Both the position numbers and the translations under genes were made by a program. This document shows, in pieces, positions 10,615-20,736 of a stretch of 64,000 nucleotides of DNA. Positions within the stretch are counted from its first letter, which is position 1; every line of letters begins with the position of its first letter. The stretch comes from Promethearchaeota archaeon. GTDB taxonomy: Archaea; Asgardarchaeota; Lokiarchaeia; Sigyniarchaeales; SOKP01. The notes below the pieces were generated by a model. That model ran no database searches. It saw only the letters and a program-made list of their open reading frames with translations, and was not told the DNA's origin. The stretch is taken from positions 306,491-370,490 of the forward strand of contig JAUVNS010000003.1 in NCBI GenBank assembly GCA_030599585.1, in the 5' to 3' direction.

Positions 10615-11778
10615 ATGTCAATGAGAAAAAATATCGGTTTTGTTTTAGCTTCTAAATTATTTGGTGGAGCAGAAACAATAGTTAAGGAAATTCTACGAAA
10701 AATAAATCTTCATGAATTTAATGTATATCTATTCATCGATAAAGATCTTATAAAATTTTTCAAAGATCTTTCGAATATTAAAATAATTAATCTAGGAGAT
10801 TTAAGAACCGCTTTACCATTTCATCCAACTATTTTTATTGCGAGAAAGATTCTTTTAAAAAGTGTTAAAAAATATAATATTTCACTTCTAAATTTCCATT
10901 TACCTCATTCACTCTTCCTAAAAAAAGATAATAAAATAATTAATATCTTTACAATTCACGGAACAAAGTACTTAGATCCTGTTTTTTTTAAATCAAATCA
11001 AGCTAAGTATAACTATAAGTCAATAAAGAATATCTATTTTTTGATAAGATATTATTTTGAAAAATGGATATATATAAAACAATTAAAGAAAACTGATTTT
11101 ATAATCTCTGCGTGTGACTTCTTCTTAGATTTATTATCTAAAAATGGAATTAAGAATAAGAAAGTGAAAATTGAAAATGGCGTTGATTTATCTATCATCA
11201 AAAATCGTAAAAAGATATTGAAAAATCGAGAAGCAATAAGAATATTTTATTCCGGGGGGTCCCGTAATGTAAAGGGTTGGGATATTTTACTAAAGGCAAT
11301 TAACAAAATAGCTAAAAAGAGCTATAGCTTTAAAATATTCTTTCTTAGGGAAGTCCCTAAAAGTCATACTATTAGAAAGTATGTTAAGAGCAAAAAATTA
11401 CAAAATTACATTGAATTTATTGGTTTTTGTAAGCGAGAAAAATATTTAGATTATATGTATAGCTGTGATTTTGTGTGCTTACCATCATATATTGAAGGAA
11501 TTGCTGCTTCGTTGATGGATTGTCTTGCTTTAGGAAAGCCAATTGTGACTACTAAGGTTGGAGGGACGCCCGAAGTCATAAAGGATGGAGTAAATGGTTT
11601 TCTATGCCAGCCAACTAGTTCAAGCCTTGCTAAGACATTAGAAAAAGCCTTAAAAAACAAACAAAAACTTGAAGAGATGAGCAATAATAACCTTGAGAAA
11701 GCCATCGATTATAGTTGGGATCTGGTTATCAAAAAGTATGAAAATCTATTTAAAAAAATTATAAAAAATTGGGTATAA
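10615..11778 (+). CDS. GT4-type glycosyltransferase
   Basis: FGGAETIVKEIL...LPSYIEGIAASLMDCLALGKPIVTTKVGGTPEVIKDGVNGFL. Confidence 0.92.
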   Translation: MSMRKNIGFVLASKLFGGAETIVKEILRKINLHEFNVYLFIDKDLIKFFKDLSNIKIINLGDLRTALPFHPTIFIARKILLKSVKKYNISLLNFHLPHSLFLKKDNKIINIFTIHGTKYLDPVFFKSNQAKYNYKSIKNIYFLIRYYFEKWIYIKQLKKTDFIISACDFFLDLLSKNGIKNKKVKIENGVDLSIIKNRKKILKNREAIRIFYSGGSRNVKGWDILLKAINKIAKKSYSFKIFFLREVPKSHTIRKYVKSKKLQNYIEFIGFCKREKYLDYMYSCDFVCLPSYIEGIAASLMDCLALGKPIVTTKVGGTPEVIKDGVNGFLCQPTSSSLAKTLEKALKNKQKLEEMSNNNLEKAIDYSWDLVIKKYENLFKKIIKNWV

Positions 11779-11814
11779 TTCAAATCTATATGTGAAAATA
11801 ATGAAAACATCAAA

Positions 11815-13053
11815 ATGAAGAAAATTAAATATCTCATACTAGGTGCTGGAATTAGTGGTTTATCATTTGCATATTATTTAAAAAGGGATGACTATCTAAT
11901 TCTAGAAAAAGAAAACATACCTGGAGGTCTACTTCAGACAATAAAAAAGCAAGGGTTTACATGGGACTATTCAGGTCATTTTCTTCATTTCAAGAATGAA
12001 ATATTGAAAAAAAATATAGAGACTTTAATGGGAGAAAAATTATTACATATTTCACCCAAAATAACAAGTATATATTATAAAGGTAGATTTATAGATTATC
12101 CCTTTCAAAAGAACATTCATCAACTGAATAAAAGTGATTTCATCGATTGTATTTATTACCTTTTTAATAAAAAACCTAAAGCTAAATATTCTAATTTCAG
12201 AGAGATGCTCCTAGGAAAGTTTGGAAAGGGAATTTGTGAAAAATTTCTATTTCCATACAATGAAAAACTGTATTCAACAGATTTAAATAATTTAGATGCA
12301 GCCGCGATAGGAAGATTTTTTCCTGACACAAATATTAAAGAAATCATAGAAAATTTTAAGAATCCTGAAAATTCATCCTATAATACTTCATTTATTTATC
12401 CTAAAGATGGAATTTATTCTTTTTTAGAATTATTTATTAAAAATTTAATTAAGATTAAATCAAATGAGGAAATTAGAGGAATAAATATTAGTAATAAAAT
12501 TGTTAAAACTAAAAAAGAGGAATACAAATACAAATTTTTAATTAATACGATTCCATTAAATGAATTCTTAAATCTGTGTAATATTCAAACCAATAATATT
12601 TTAAATCATAATAAAGTATTAGTGTTTAATCTAGGATTTGATTCTGAATCAAATTTTAAAAATCATTGGATCTATTTCCCTGATAAAAATATTTCCTTCT
12701 ATAGAGTTGGTTTTTATAATAATATTTTGAATGAAAACCTATTATCTTTATATGTAGAGATTGGTTTTAAATCAAAAAAATTGGTGGATATTAAATCTTA
12801 TAAGAAAAGAGTATTATATGACTTAAAAAGGGTTGGCATAATCGAAAATCATAATTTACTAGCTGATCATCATGTTATAATAAATCCAGCATATTGTTTT
12901 ATTTCAAAAGATTCAAAAAAATTCGTTTCTAAAATTGAATCCTATCTTTCAAATAATAATATATATTTGTGTGGAAGATATGCACAATGGATATATTGTT
13001 CAATCGAAGATAATATTATTAGAGCAAAAGGTTTAGCCAATAAGTTATCTTGA
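11815..13053 (+). CDS. FAD-dependent amine-oxidase/UDP-galactopyranose-mutase-like oxidoreductase
   Basis: YLILGAGISGLSFAYYL dinucleotide-binding motif, GGLLQT, C-terminal NIYLCGRYAQW...EDNIIRAKGLA. Confidence 0.8.
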   Translation: MKKIKYLILGAGISGLSFAYYLKRDDYLILEKENIPGGLLQTIKKQGFTWDYSGHFLHFKNEILKKNIETLMGEKLLHISPKITSIYYKGRFIDYPFQKNIHQLNKSDFIDCIYYLFNKKPKAKYSNFREMLLGKFGKGICEKFLFPYNEKLYSTDLNNLDAAAIGRFFPDTNIKEIIENFKNPENSSYNTSFIYPKDGIYSFLELFIKNLIKIKSNEEIRGINISNKIVKTKKEEYKYKFLINTIPLNEFLNLCNIQTNNILNHNKVLVFNLGFDSESNFKNHWIYFPDKNISFYRVGFYNNILNENLLSLYVEIGFKSKKLVDIKSYKKRVLYDLKRVGIIENHNLLADHHVIINPAYCFISKDSKKFVSKIESYLSNNNIYLCGRYAQWIYCSIEDNIIRAKGLANKLS

Positions 13054-13282
13054 TTTTTTTATGAGGTTGTTTTAAATAACTTATTGTTTGAGTATTTCCG
13101 TTTTTTTACATTATAATAAATAGTTAAACCAAAAGGTAATATTTTTTAAAGCACATTAATAAATTTCCTTCATTAAAATATTTTTATTCTTTACACTTCT
13201 AAATAAGAAACATTAGGGTTGAAAAAAGCTTAATTTTTAATCGATCAAAACTTTAAAAATTTAATTTATATCAATAAGATTT

Positions 13283-14800
13283 TTGATTCATGATAAAACC
13301 GTGAAGGAAAAATTTATTTTTACCTTATTTTCTCAACTTATTTCAAATTTTGCTAATGTAATCTCTCATTATTTCTTAGCTTTATTTCTAGAGATAGAAC
13401 TTATGGGAGCTTGGGCATTATTAAATAGTATAATTAATTTAGGTTTTATATTTGTTAATTTGGGGATTGATTCTATACATTTTCAGTATTCAGGGAAAAA
13501 GAATTTTGATTCATATTTTGGGTCTTATTTATTTATCAAATTATTTTTAATTTTCTTAAATTTGGTTTTTTCTATTTTTCTAATATTCATATTTCAAATA
13601 AATAATGCTATCTATTTGGTTTTATTTTTATGCTTATCAAAAATATTTATCAACCTCTCTAACATATTCATAATTAATCTTAAAGCAAGATTAAAAATTT
13701 TTAAAAGTGAGATTCCATTTTTTCTTGCAGCTTTATTTAAAGGTATTTCAGTATCATTAATTGCTCTTAATCTTAATTTTGTGTCATCTATAATTAATCC
13801 CTTAATATTAATATCAATATCAAATTGCATTTTTGATTTCTTATGTTTTCTATATTTAATTGTTATTTCTAAATTTAATATTGACTTCAACAAACCAAAA
13901 AGAAGAATTATATTAAAATATTTGAGAGATGCAAAACCTTTAATGTTATATACCATTTTTTCCATAATTTCTGCAAATATTGGTAATATAATCTTAGATT
14001 ATAATTTCGGGGAAACTTCTTTAGCAAATTTTTACATAATAAATTCATACATTATTCATGCGTTAATTTTTATATCAGGGAGTATAATTACTCTGTATTT
14101 AACATATTATTCAAAACTTTTCGAATCTGGAAATTTTAGACTTATTGAAAAAATTACACATATTGTTGAAAAATTCTCTTCCATTTTCTTTTCAATGATT
14201 TTGATATTTGTTTTTACCTTAAGTGATATTTTATTTTACATATTTTTACCCAATTACCTTGATTCAATTCCAATCTTACTTATTTTAATTTTTATACCTT
14301 ATGCACACGGAATTACTCGACCATATGGTCTACATATGATATCTGGAAAAAAACAAAAAATATCCGCATATTGGGAGAGCTTAAATAGTATATTCGCTAT
14401 TCTATTGATGATTTTACTTATTCCAAATGAATTTTTTTTAATTCCATTTTTGGGTTTAGGATCTATAGGATACGCTCTTGCATTAACTATTCCTCCATGT
14501 TTATCGGTATTTGTATGTCGTTTTTTTTCAAATAAATTCTTTAAGATAAAATCTCAGAGAGAAGTAATATATCATCTAATTATTGCTTTTTTGAATATAG
14601 CTCTTCTAATTTTAATCCGACAATTTTTAGAGTTTCTTCACTTGAATATTCTGTACATTCTTCTTATAATCACTATTTTAGGGATATTCTTCTTTATGGG
14701 TCCATTAGTTATTTTTAGATTTTTTACAATAGAAGATTTAAATTTTCTCAAGAGTTTACTAAAATTCGATTCGTATAAAAGTTCTTATCTTGAAGAATAA
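13283..14800 (+). CDS. polysaccharide flippase (MOP/Wzx-like), TTG start
   Basis: About 12-14 hydrophobic segments with N-terminal LFSQLISNFANVISHYFLALFLEIELMGAWALL, typical of MOP flippases. Confidence 0.8.
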   Translation: MIHDKTVKEKFIFTLFSQLISNFANVISHYFLALFLEIELMGAWALLNSIINLGFIFVNLGIDSIHFQYSGKKNFDSYFGSYLFIKLFLIFLNLVFSIFLIFIFQINNAIYLVLFLCLSKIFINLSNIFIINLKARLKIFKSEIPFFLAALFKGISVSLIALNLNFVSSIINPLILISISNCIFDFLCFLYLIVISKFNIDFNKPKRRIILKYLRDAKPLMLYTIFSIISANIGNIILDYNFGETSLANFYIINSYIIHALIFISGSIITLYLTYYSKLFESGNFRLIEKITHIVEKFSSIFFSMILIFVFTLSDILFYIFLPNYLDSIPILLILIFIPYAHGITRPYGLHMISGKKQKISAYWESLNSIFAILLMILLIPNEFFLIPFLGLGSIGYALALTIPPCLSVFVCRFFSNKFFKIKSQREVIYHLIIAFLNIALLILIRQFLEFLHLNILYILLIITILGIFFFMGPLVIFRFFTIEDLNFLKSLLKFDSYKSSYLEE

Positions 14801-14942
14801 TCTACATTTTAGATTTAGTTTTACAAGTAAACCTATTGAAGTCCATTTTCTTCAATTATAACCCGTTTTAATTTCTATTTAAATTTCAAATAATAAATCA
14901 ATGAAACTGAAAATTAGGAATAAAAAAAATAGAAAAAAGAAA

Positions 14943-15617
14943 CTAATGATCTTCCTTTTTAATTTCTTTTATTGCAAAACTTAGATTTCTATGAGATTCA
15001 TGAGTCAAATAAATAAATTCCCAATTATATTTTTTACAAAATTGATTTACTGCTTGAACAACCCCATAAGAAAAGCTCTTTATAATGTTTCCTTTACAAT
15101 AATCATGTCCAGTTATAAAACCTCCACTTTTAACCTTCAATCGAGAGATTAATAATTCATTTAATGTTTGATCATATTGATGAGATGTGTCAATATATAC
15201 CCAATCAAAATAATTATTGGGAAATTTTTTTAATTCATTTTCAGATCTTCCATTCAAAATTACGATTTTTCTTGATTTAATTTGATCTTCAAATCTATTT
15301 TGAACATATTCCTTTTTTGATTTATTATATCTTTCTGATTTCCAAATATCAATCAAATAAAGCTTTTTAGGTTTGGAATATTTAAGAATTTTGTTTGAAA
15401 AATCACCTTTATTAACTCCCAATTCTGCAACTATTCCATTCTTAGGAATGTTTTTTAATAGTTCAATTCTATCAAGAATTACTTTGAGATTCTTAATATG
15501 TTTATTATTTAATTGAGATCCACCATTACTTTTTTCAGTCCTTGACAATTTAGTAATCGTAAATCCAAATAATTTTGCTATTTTTTGAATTAATCTTATA
15601 ATATAATGATAGATCAT
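14943..15617 (-). CDS. class I SAM-dependent methyltransferase (Methyltransf_24-like)
   Basis: GIVAELGVNKGDFS...YLIDIWKSE...FDWVYIDTSHQYDQTLNELLISRLKVKSGGFITGHDY. Confidence 0.8.
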   Translation of the reverse strand: MIYHYIIRLIQKIAKLFGFTITKLSRTEKSNGGSQLNNKHIKNLKVILDRIELLKNIPKNGIVAELGVNKGDFSNKILKYSKPKKLYLIDIWKSERYNKSKKEYVQNRFEDQIKSRKIVILNGRSENELKKFPNNYFDWVYIDTSHQYDQTLNELLISRLKVKSGGFITGHDYCKGNIIKSFSYGVVQAVNQFCKKYNWEFIYLTHESHRNLSFAIKEIKKEDH

Positions 15618-15933
15618 ATTTAATTTAAAGAATGAATCTTTTTCAATTTATTTAAGTATTAAATTCTTTTTACTTTTTAACCTATTATAGTTTAATGGAA
15701 CTTTAAGATCTTTCCGCTTAAGAAAATTCAGGTTGTTTAAAAAAGTGCTGGAAAAGATCCGCTATACTATATTTGAGGGTGGAGAGATTAACCAAAATTA
15801 TAGTATAAAATATTAATATAAAAATTATGAATGTAGAAAATAGTTAGAATTATCTTATGATAAGACATTCAAAAAAATTTAAATGATTATTAAATCTCTT
15901 TAGTATATTTCTAATTAATCTAGTTAATGTAAA

Positions 15934-16815
15934 ATGAGAGGTATAATCTTAGCGGGGGGCAGCGGATCAAGGCTTTATCCGATTACACAGGCAATTAGTA
16001 AACACCTCATTCCCATATATGACAAACCGATGATATATTACCCGCTATCTGTGCTAATGCTTGCGGGTATTAGAGAGATTCTAATTATTTCAACACCAGA
16101 ACATATTAATCAATATAAAAAAATCTTAGGGGATGGTAGTAGGGTGGGTCTTAAGTGTTTTTATAAGATTCAAAAAGAACCTAACGGACTGCCAGATGCT
16201 TTCATTGTTGGAAAAGAATTCATTTCAGGTGAAGATGTAGCTCTCATTCTTGGTGATAATGTATTTTATGGTCAAGGTTTCACACCTGTCTTAAGGGAGG
16301 CTTCGTTATTAAAAGAAGGTGCTCTAATCTTCGGTTATTATGTCAATAATCCTAAAGAATTTGGTGTTGTTGAATTTGATAAAAACACGAAAGTATTATC
16401 ATTAGAAGAAAAACCGTCTAATCCTAAATCTAATTATGCTATTCCTGGGCTTTACTTCTTCGATGAGAAAGTTGCAGATTTGGCAATGACTTTAAAACCC
16501 TCGCTAAGAGGAGAGCTTGAGATAATTGATTTGCTTAAAGAGTATCTTAAAAATGATAAATTGCGAGTACAGATATTAGGAAGAGGTTTCGTTTGGCTCG
16601 ATACGGGAACTTATGACGGTTTGTTAGAAGCATCAAATTTTGTAGGAACGATTCAAAAACGACAGGGATTATATATTGCATGTATCGAGGAAATTGCTTA
16701 TATGAAGGGTTATATTACCCGAAAAGATGTTCAAAATATTGCTGGTACCATCTCAAATACGGCATACGGGAACTACTTAGAAAAAATATCTAGTGACGAT
16801 TCAGAGCGAATATGA
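15934..16815 (+). CDS. rfbA: glucose-1-phosphate thymidylyltransferase
   Basis: MRGIILAGGSGSRLYPITQAISKHLIPIYDKPMIYYPLSVLMLAGI...GDNVFYGQGF...VWLDTGTYDGLLEASNFV. Confidence 0.96.
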   Translation: MRGIILAGGSGSRLYPITQAISKHLIPIYDKPMIYYPLSVLMLAGIREILIISTPEHINQYKKILGDGSRVGLKCFYKIQKEPNGLPDAFIVGKEFISGEDVALILGDNVFYGQGFTPVLREASLLKEGALIFGYYVNNPKEFGVVEFDKNTKVLSLEEKPSNPKSNYAIPGLYFFDEKVADLAMTLKPSLRGELEIIDLLKEYLKNDKLRVQILGRGFVWLDTGTYDGLLEASNFVGTIQKRQGLYIACIEEIAYMKGYITRKDVQNIAGTISNTAYGNYLEKISSDDSERI

Positions 16816-16889
16816 GATTTTTTAAAGATTGAGGAAATAAAAATTTTTATTCAATAATTCAAAAAAAACCTAAAAATTGTTAAGAAATC

Positions 16890-17912
16890 ATGAAAGTATG
16901 TCTCGTTACTGGCGGTATGGGATTTATCGGATGTAATTTTATAAGATTTTTACTCGAAACTAATGAAGAAATAAGAATTATTAATGTAGATAAGCTAACT
17001 TATGCGGGAAACCCTGAAAACTTGAAAGATATAGATAAAACCTATGATTTTTCTTATAAATTCTATAAGGCTGATATTTGTGATTTTGATTTTATTGATA
17101 AATTAGTACGAAAAGAAACTGTCAATTTTATCATAAATTTTGCGGCAGAATCTCACGTAGATCGGTCCATAGATAATCCTAGTATATGCTGTGATACTAA
17201 TATTTTTGGCGCGCAAACTCTTTTAAATGTTGCTCGAAAGAATAAGATTGAAAAATTCCTACAAATTTCTACTGATGAAGTGTATGGATCATTAGGTTTT
17301 GAAGATCCTGCATTTACAGAAATAACTTCCTTATCTCCTAATAGTCCTTACTCTGCCAGTAAAGCATCAGCGGATCTTCTTGTTCGAGCATATTATAAAA
17401 CATTTGATCTTCCTATCAACATCACACGTTCCTCAAATAATTACGGTCCCTATCAATTTCCTGAAAAATTAATTCCGTTAATGATTCATAATGCTTTAAA
17501 TGATAAACCGTTGCCTGTTTATGGTGAAGGGATAAATATAAGAGATTGGATTCACGTAAAAGATAATTGCGAAGCGATTCTACAAGTCCTAAATTATGGA
17601 AAAATAGGTGAAATCTATAACATTGGCGGAGATTCTGAACTACAAAACATTGACTTAGTTAAGAAAATTTTAAAAATCCTTGATAAACCCGATTCTCTCA
17701 TAACTTTTGTAAAGGACCGACCTGGTCATGATTTAAGGTACGCAATAAATCATGAGAAAATAACAAACACACTTAATTGGGAACCGAAAATCAGTTTTGA
17801 TAAAGGTTTAGAATTGACCATAAAATGGTATTTGGATAATCAAAATTGGCTCGATAATGTGATTTCAAAAGAATATTTAAAATATTATGAAAAACTTTAT
17901 GGAAACCGATGA
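16890..17912 (+). CDS. rfbB: dTDP-glucose 4,6-dehydratase
   Basis: VTGGMGFIGCNFIRF, DKLTYAGNPENL, AAESHVDRSI, STDEVYGSLG, YSASKASADLLVRAYYKTF, SSNNYGPYQFPEKLIPL. Confidence 0.96.
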   Translation: MKVCLVTGGMGFIGCNFIRFLLETNEEIRIINVDKLTYAGNPENLKDIDKTYDFSYKFYKADICDFDFIDKLVRKETVNFIINFAAESHVDRSIDNPSICCDTNIFGAQTLLNVARKNKIEKFLQISTDEVYGSLGFEDPAFTEITSLSPNSPYSASKASADLLVRAYYKTFDLPINITRSSNNYGPYQFPEKLIPLMIHNALNDKPLPVYGEGINIRDWIHVKDNCEAILQVLNYGKIGEIYNIGGDSELQNIDLVKKILKILDKPDSLITFVKDRPGHDLRYAINHEKITNTLNWEPKISFDKGLELTIKWYLDNQNWLDNVISKEYLKYYEKLYGNR

Positions 17913-17922
17913 ATCCTAATTT

Positions 17923-18849
17923 TTAATCAATTAATTTTAGAAATAAATCCTCAAGAGATGGTTCCACTTCCTTTATCTTAGTTATCTCATATTTCCCTAA
18001 AAGATTGAGGAGATTTTTATAATCTTTTCTTTCTTTTAGGTATACGAGAATATTTTCATTCATGTGATCGCTGTTCACTAATATGAAATCATGGTCTCGT
18101 AATTCAGATATCAATTCTTGTTTTTTAGTATCAAGGAAAATCTCGACAGTTATTCCAGGTCCTGCTAAATTCCTAATCTCATCTTGAGTCCATATTTTAA
18201 TTATTTTTCCATCTTTGATGAAAGCAATTCTGTCGCATAATTTCTCAACCACGGATAAATCATGGCTTGTGAAAATGACTGTACTTCCGACATTTTTGAT
18301 GATATCAATAAACAGGTTGACAGTCTTCACATCCAGCCCCCGCGTAGGTTCATCAAGAAATAAGATATAACGTTCCAATAATAAAGTTCGAGCTAATGCG
18401 AGTTTCATTTTCAATCCGCTTGAGAGATGCTCAACATATTGATTTAGCCATTTTTCGATTCCAAATAATTTTGACATTTCGAGAATCTTTTGCTCATATT
18501 TAGGAACTTGATATAACTTGCAAAAGAATTTTAGGTTGTCGTGAGCCGTTATTCTATGGTAAAGCATGTCACTCCCTAACATTAAAGCGATCTTTGATTT
18601 TATTTTCTTGGCATCTTTAATGAGATGATGCCCGTCTATAATCGCATAACCGCTAGTTGGATGGAGTAACGTAGTTAAAATCTGGATAAGTGTAGTTTTT
18701 CCCGCGCCATTTGGACCTAAGAGGCCAAAAATCTCCCCCTTTTTGATGGAAATATTTACATCTTTTAATGCATTTCTGTGTTTGTCTCTTCCTTTTAGGT
18801 GGTAGGTTTTTGATAAATCGAATGTTTCAATTAACGCATCTTTCGTCAA
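17923..18849 (-). CDS. ABC-2 type exporter ATP-binding protein
   Basis: GLLGPNGAGKTTLIQ Walker A; LSSGLKMKLALART signature; ILFLDEPTRGLD Walker B. Confidence 0.95.
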   Translation of the reverse strand: MTKDALIETFDLSKTYHLKGRDKHRNALKDVNISIKKGEIFGLLGPNGAGKTTLIQILTTLLHPTSGYAIIDGHHLIKDAKKIKSKIALMLGSDMLYHRITAHDNLKFFCKLYQVPKYEQKILEMSKLFGIEKWLNQYVEHLSSGLKMKLALARTLLLERYILFLDEPTRGLDVKTVNLFIDIIKNVGSTVIFTSHDLSVVEKLCDRIAFIKDGKIIKIWTQDEIRNLAGPGITVEIFLDTKKQELISELRDHDFILVNSDHMNENILVYLKERKDYKNLLNLLGKYEITKIKEVEPSLEDLFLKLID

Positions 18850-18882
18850 ATTTTAAGCACCATCGCTTTATACTCTAAAATT

Positions 18883-19716
18883 TTAATAACCTACTATTCC
18901 AAACTTATTATAAACTTTGTTAAAGATGTAAATTCCTATTAAAGGGACGATAATTGCGGTTCCGAGCAGGATGATGAGCTGGCGGGGGTAACTCGCTAAT
19001 GTTAGCAATATGTTATTTTCCGTCCATGTAATTCTGAGGATTTCAAAGATGTGATAGAAAGGATTCCACCATATTGCTTGTTGAATTTCTTGGGGGAATA
19101 TTTCAAATGGATATATCACACAACTGGCATAAAAAACAATTTGAATGCCAATAGAAAAGATACGCCAATAATTTTCCTTTGAGATAGCGAATACACCCAA
19201 AAAGAGACCAGCTCCACTGAAGATTAAATCAATTAAAAGATAAATGCATATAATTAGAATTATGGTCGGCAGCGAGATAGGAGATATTATAAATGTTAAT
19301 ACAAATAATGCAACGAAAGGAATTGCGATTATGATTAAATGAGAGAAAAAAACACCGAATAGGAGATGTACCTTGTTAAATGGAGCAATCATCAAAGCAG
19401 GCAATGTTTTCCAATACTTTTCGAGTCGAAAATTCTCTGGAAAATCTTGAATTATTCTTCGAAGTAATTCAATATTGAATGCTGTAAAAAGGAAGATAAG
19501 ATAATTCGTATTATTCCATTGTCCGAGATTGACATCCGCAACGAAAAATCTCATTAAAACGATTAAAGACATGAAGATCGGTAAGAAGGGGCTAAAAATG
19601 GAGTAGATAAGGTTAAATTTAAATCTTAGCTGGATTTTCACATTTTTTTCAGCAATAGCGAAAATTCGTGAAAAATTATACTTTAGGAACTCTCTGTTTA
19701 AGATTTTTTTGCGCAA
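18883..19716 (-). CDS. ABC-2 type exporter permease
   Basis: Six hydrophobic segments, WNPFYHIFEILRITW motif of ABC-2 permeases; paired with the ATPase. Confidence 0.88.
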   Translation of the reverse strand: MRKKILNREFLKYNFSRIFAIAEKNVKIQLRFKFNLIYSIFSPFLPIFMSLIVLMRFFVADVNLGQWNNTNYLIFLFTAFNIELLRRIIQDFPENFRLEKYWKTLPALMIAPFNKVHLLFGVFFSHLIIIAIPFVALFVLTFIISPISLPTIILIICIYLLIDLIFSGAGLFLGVFAISKENYWRIFSIGIQIVFYASCVIYPFEIFPQEIQQAIWWNPFYHIFEILRITWTENNILLTLASYPRQLIILLGTAIIVPLIGIYIFNKVYNKFGIVGY

Positions 19717-19736
19717 TATAACTCAATTAAATTATT

Positions 19737-20714
19737 CTAATTCAAAATTAAATTTGTACCATACTTTTGGTCGTACCATTTTAAATAATCTTCTAATCCT
19801 TTTTCTTGGGAATATTTAGGTTCGAATTTTAACATTCGATTTGCCTTACTAATATCGGCGTAACTATGTAATATATCTCCGGGTCTTGGGTCTGTATATT
19901 TTATCTTTAAGTGTTCTTTATGCGTCAATTTTAAAAGTAGTGTTGCCAAGTTTGTTAAAGTAATCGGTAACCCAGCACCGATATTAAAGATTTCACCCGC
20001 TACATCTTGTTTGACTGCGAGTAGATTAGCTTGAATCACATCTTTAATATATGTGAAATCTCTTGAATTTTTGCCATCTCCAAATATTGTAAGGTCTTCA
20101 TCCCTAATGATATTCCCTAACCAAATTGCTATTACTCCACTATAGGTAGAATCTTTCTGTCTAGGGCCATACACATTAAAATATCTTAGAGAAGTTGTTT
20201 TTAATCCATAAACTTTATGATATGTTTGCATATATGCTTCACAAGCTAATTTTGCTACGCCATAAGGGGAGATTGGTATTCTACACATATCCTCTTTTTT
20301 TGGTAAGGTGGGAGTGTCACCATATACTGAAGAACTGGACGCGTAAATTATTTTCTCAACATCCATTCTCCGAGCTGCGTTTAAAACGTTTAAAACTCCA
20401 TTAACATTGACATCGTTACAATTTTCCGGCATTTTTACCGATTGAGGGACGCTCGTAAACGCAGCAAGATGATAGATGATATCGATATCTTCAAAAATAT
20501 CTAAGAGGAAATTTAAATCTCGAATGTCACCCTTATAGAACTTGAATTTATCGTACTTAAACGCCTTGTCTAAATTCTCCATCCTCCCATTAAATAAATT
20601 ATCTATACCAATAACTTCAGCGCCTTGTTCCAACAAGCTATCCGTTAGGTTGCTTCCAATGAAACCCGCTGCCCCTGTAACTACTATTCTCTTTTCTTTA
20701 ATATCAATTATCAT
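19737..20714 (-). CDS. NAD-dependent epimerase (UDP-Glc/UDP-GlcNAc 4-epimerase-like)
   Basis: VVTGAAGFIGSNLTDSLL; HLAAFTSVPQSV; YASSSSVYGD; YGVAK; RYFNVYGPRQ. Confidence 0.92.
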   Translation of the reverse strand: MIIDIKEKRIVVTGAAGFIGSNLTDSLLEQGAEVIGIDNLFNGRMENLDKAFKYDKFKFYKGDIRDLNFLLDIFEDIDIIYHLAAFTSVPQSVKMPENCNDVNVNGVLNVLNAARRMDVEKIIYASSSSVYGDTPTLPKKEDMCRIPISPYGVAKLACEAYMQTYHKVYGLKTTSLRYFNVYGPRQKDSTYSGVIAIWLGNIIRDEDLTIFGDGKNSRDFTYIKDVIQANLLAVKQDVAGEIFNIGAGLPITLTNLATLLLKLTHKEHLKIKYTDPRPGDILHSYADISKANRMLKFEPKYSQEKGLEDYLKWYDQKYGTNLILN

Positions 20715-20736
20715 ATCATTTCAATTATTTTTTTAA

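Noticed and set aside
13612-13965. 117-aa minus-strand ORF within the flippase
   Set aside because: Antisense shadow; the flippase frame explains the region.
20195-20736. Plus-strand ORFs (69 and 64 aa) opposite the 19737..20714 epimerase
   Set aside because: Antisense to a well-supported SDR gene, no recognisable domain; shadow ORFs.
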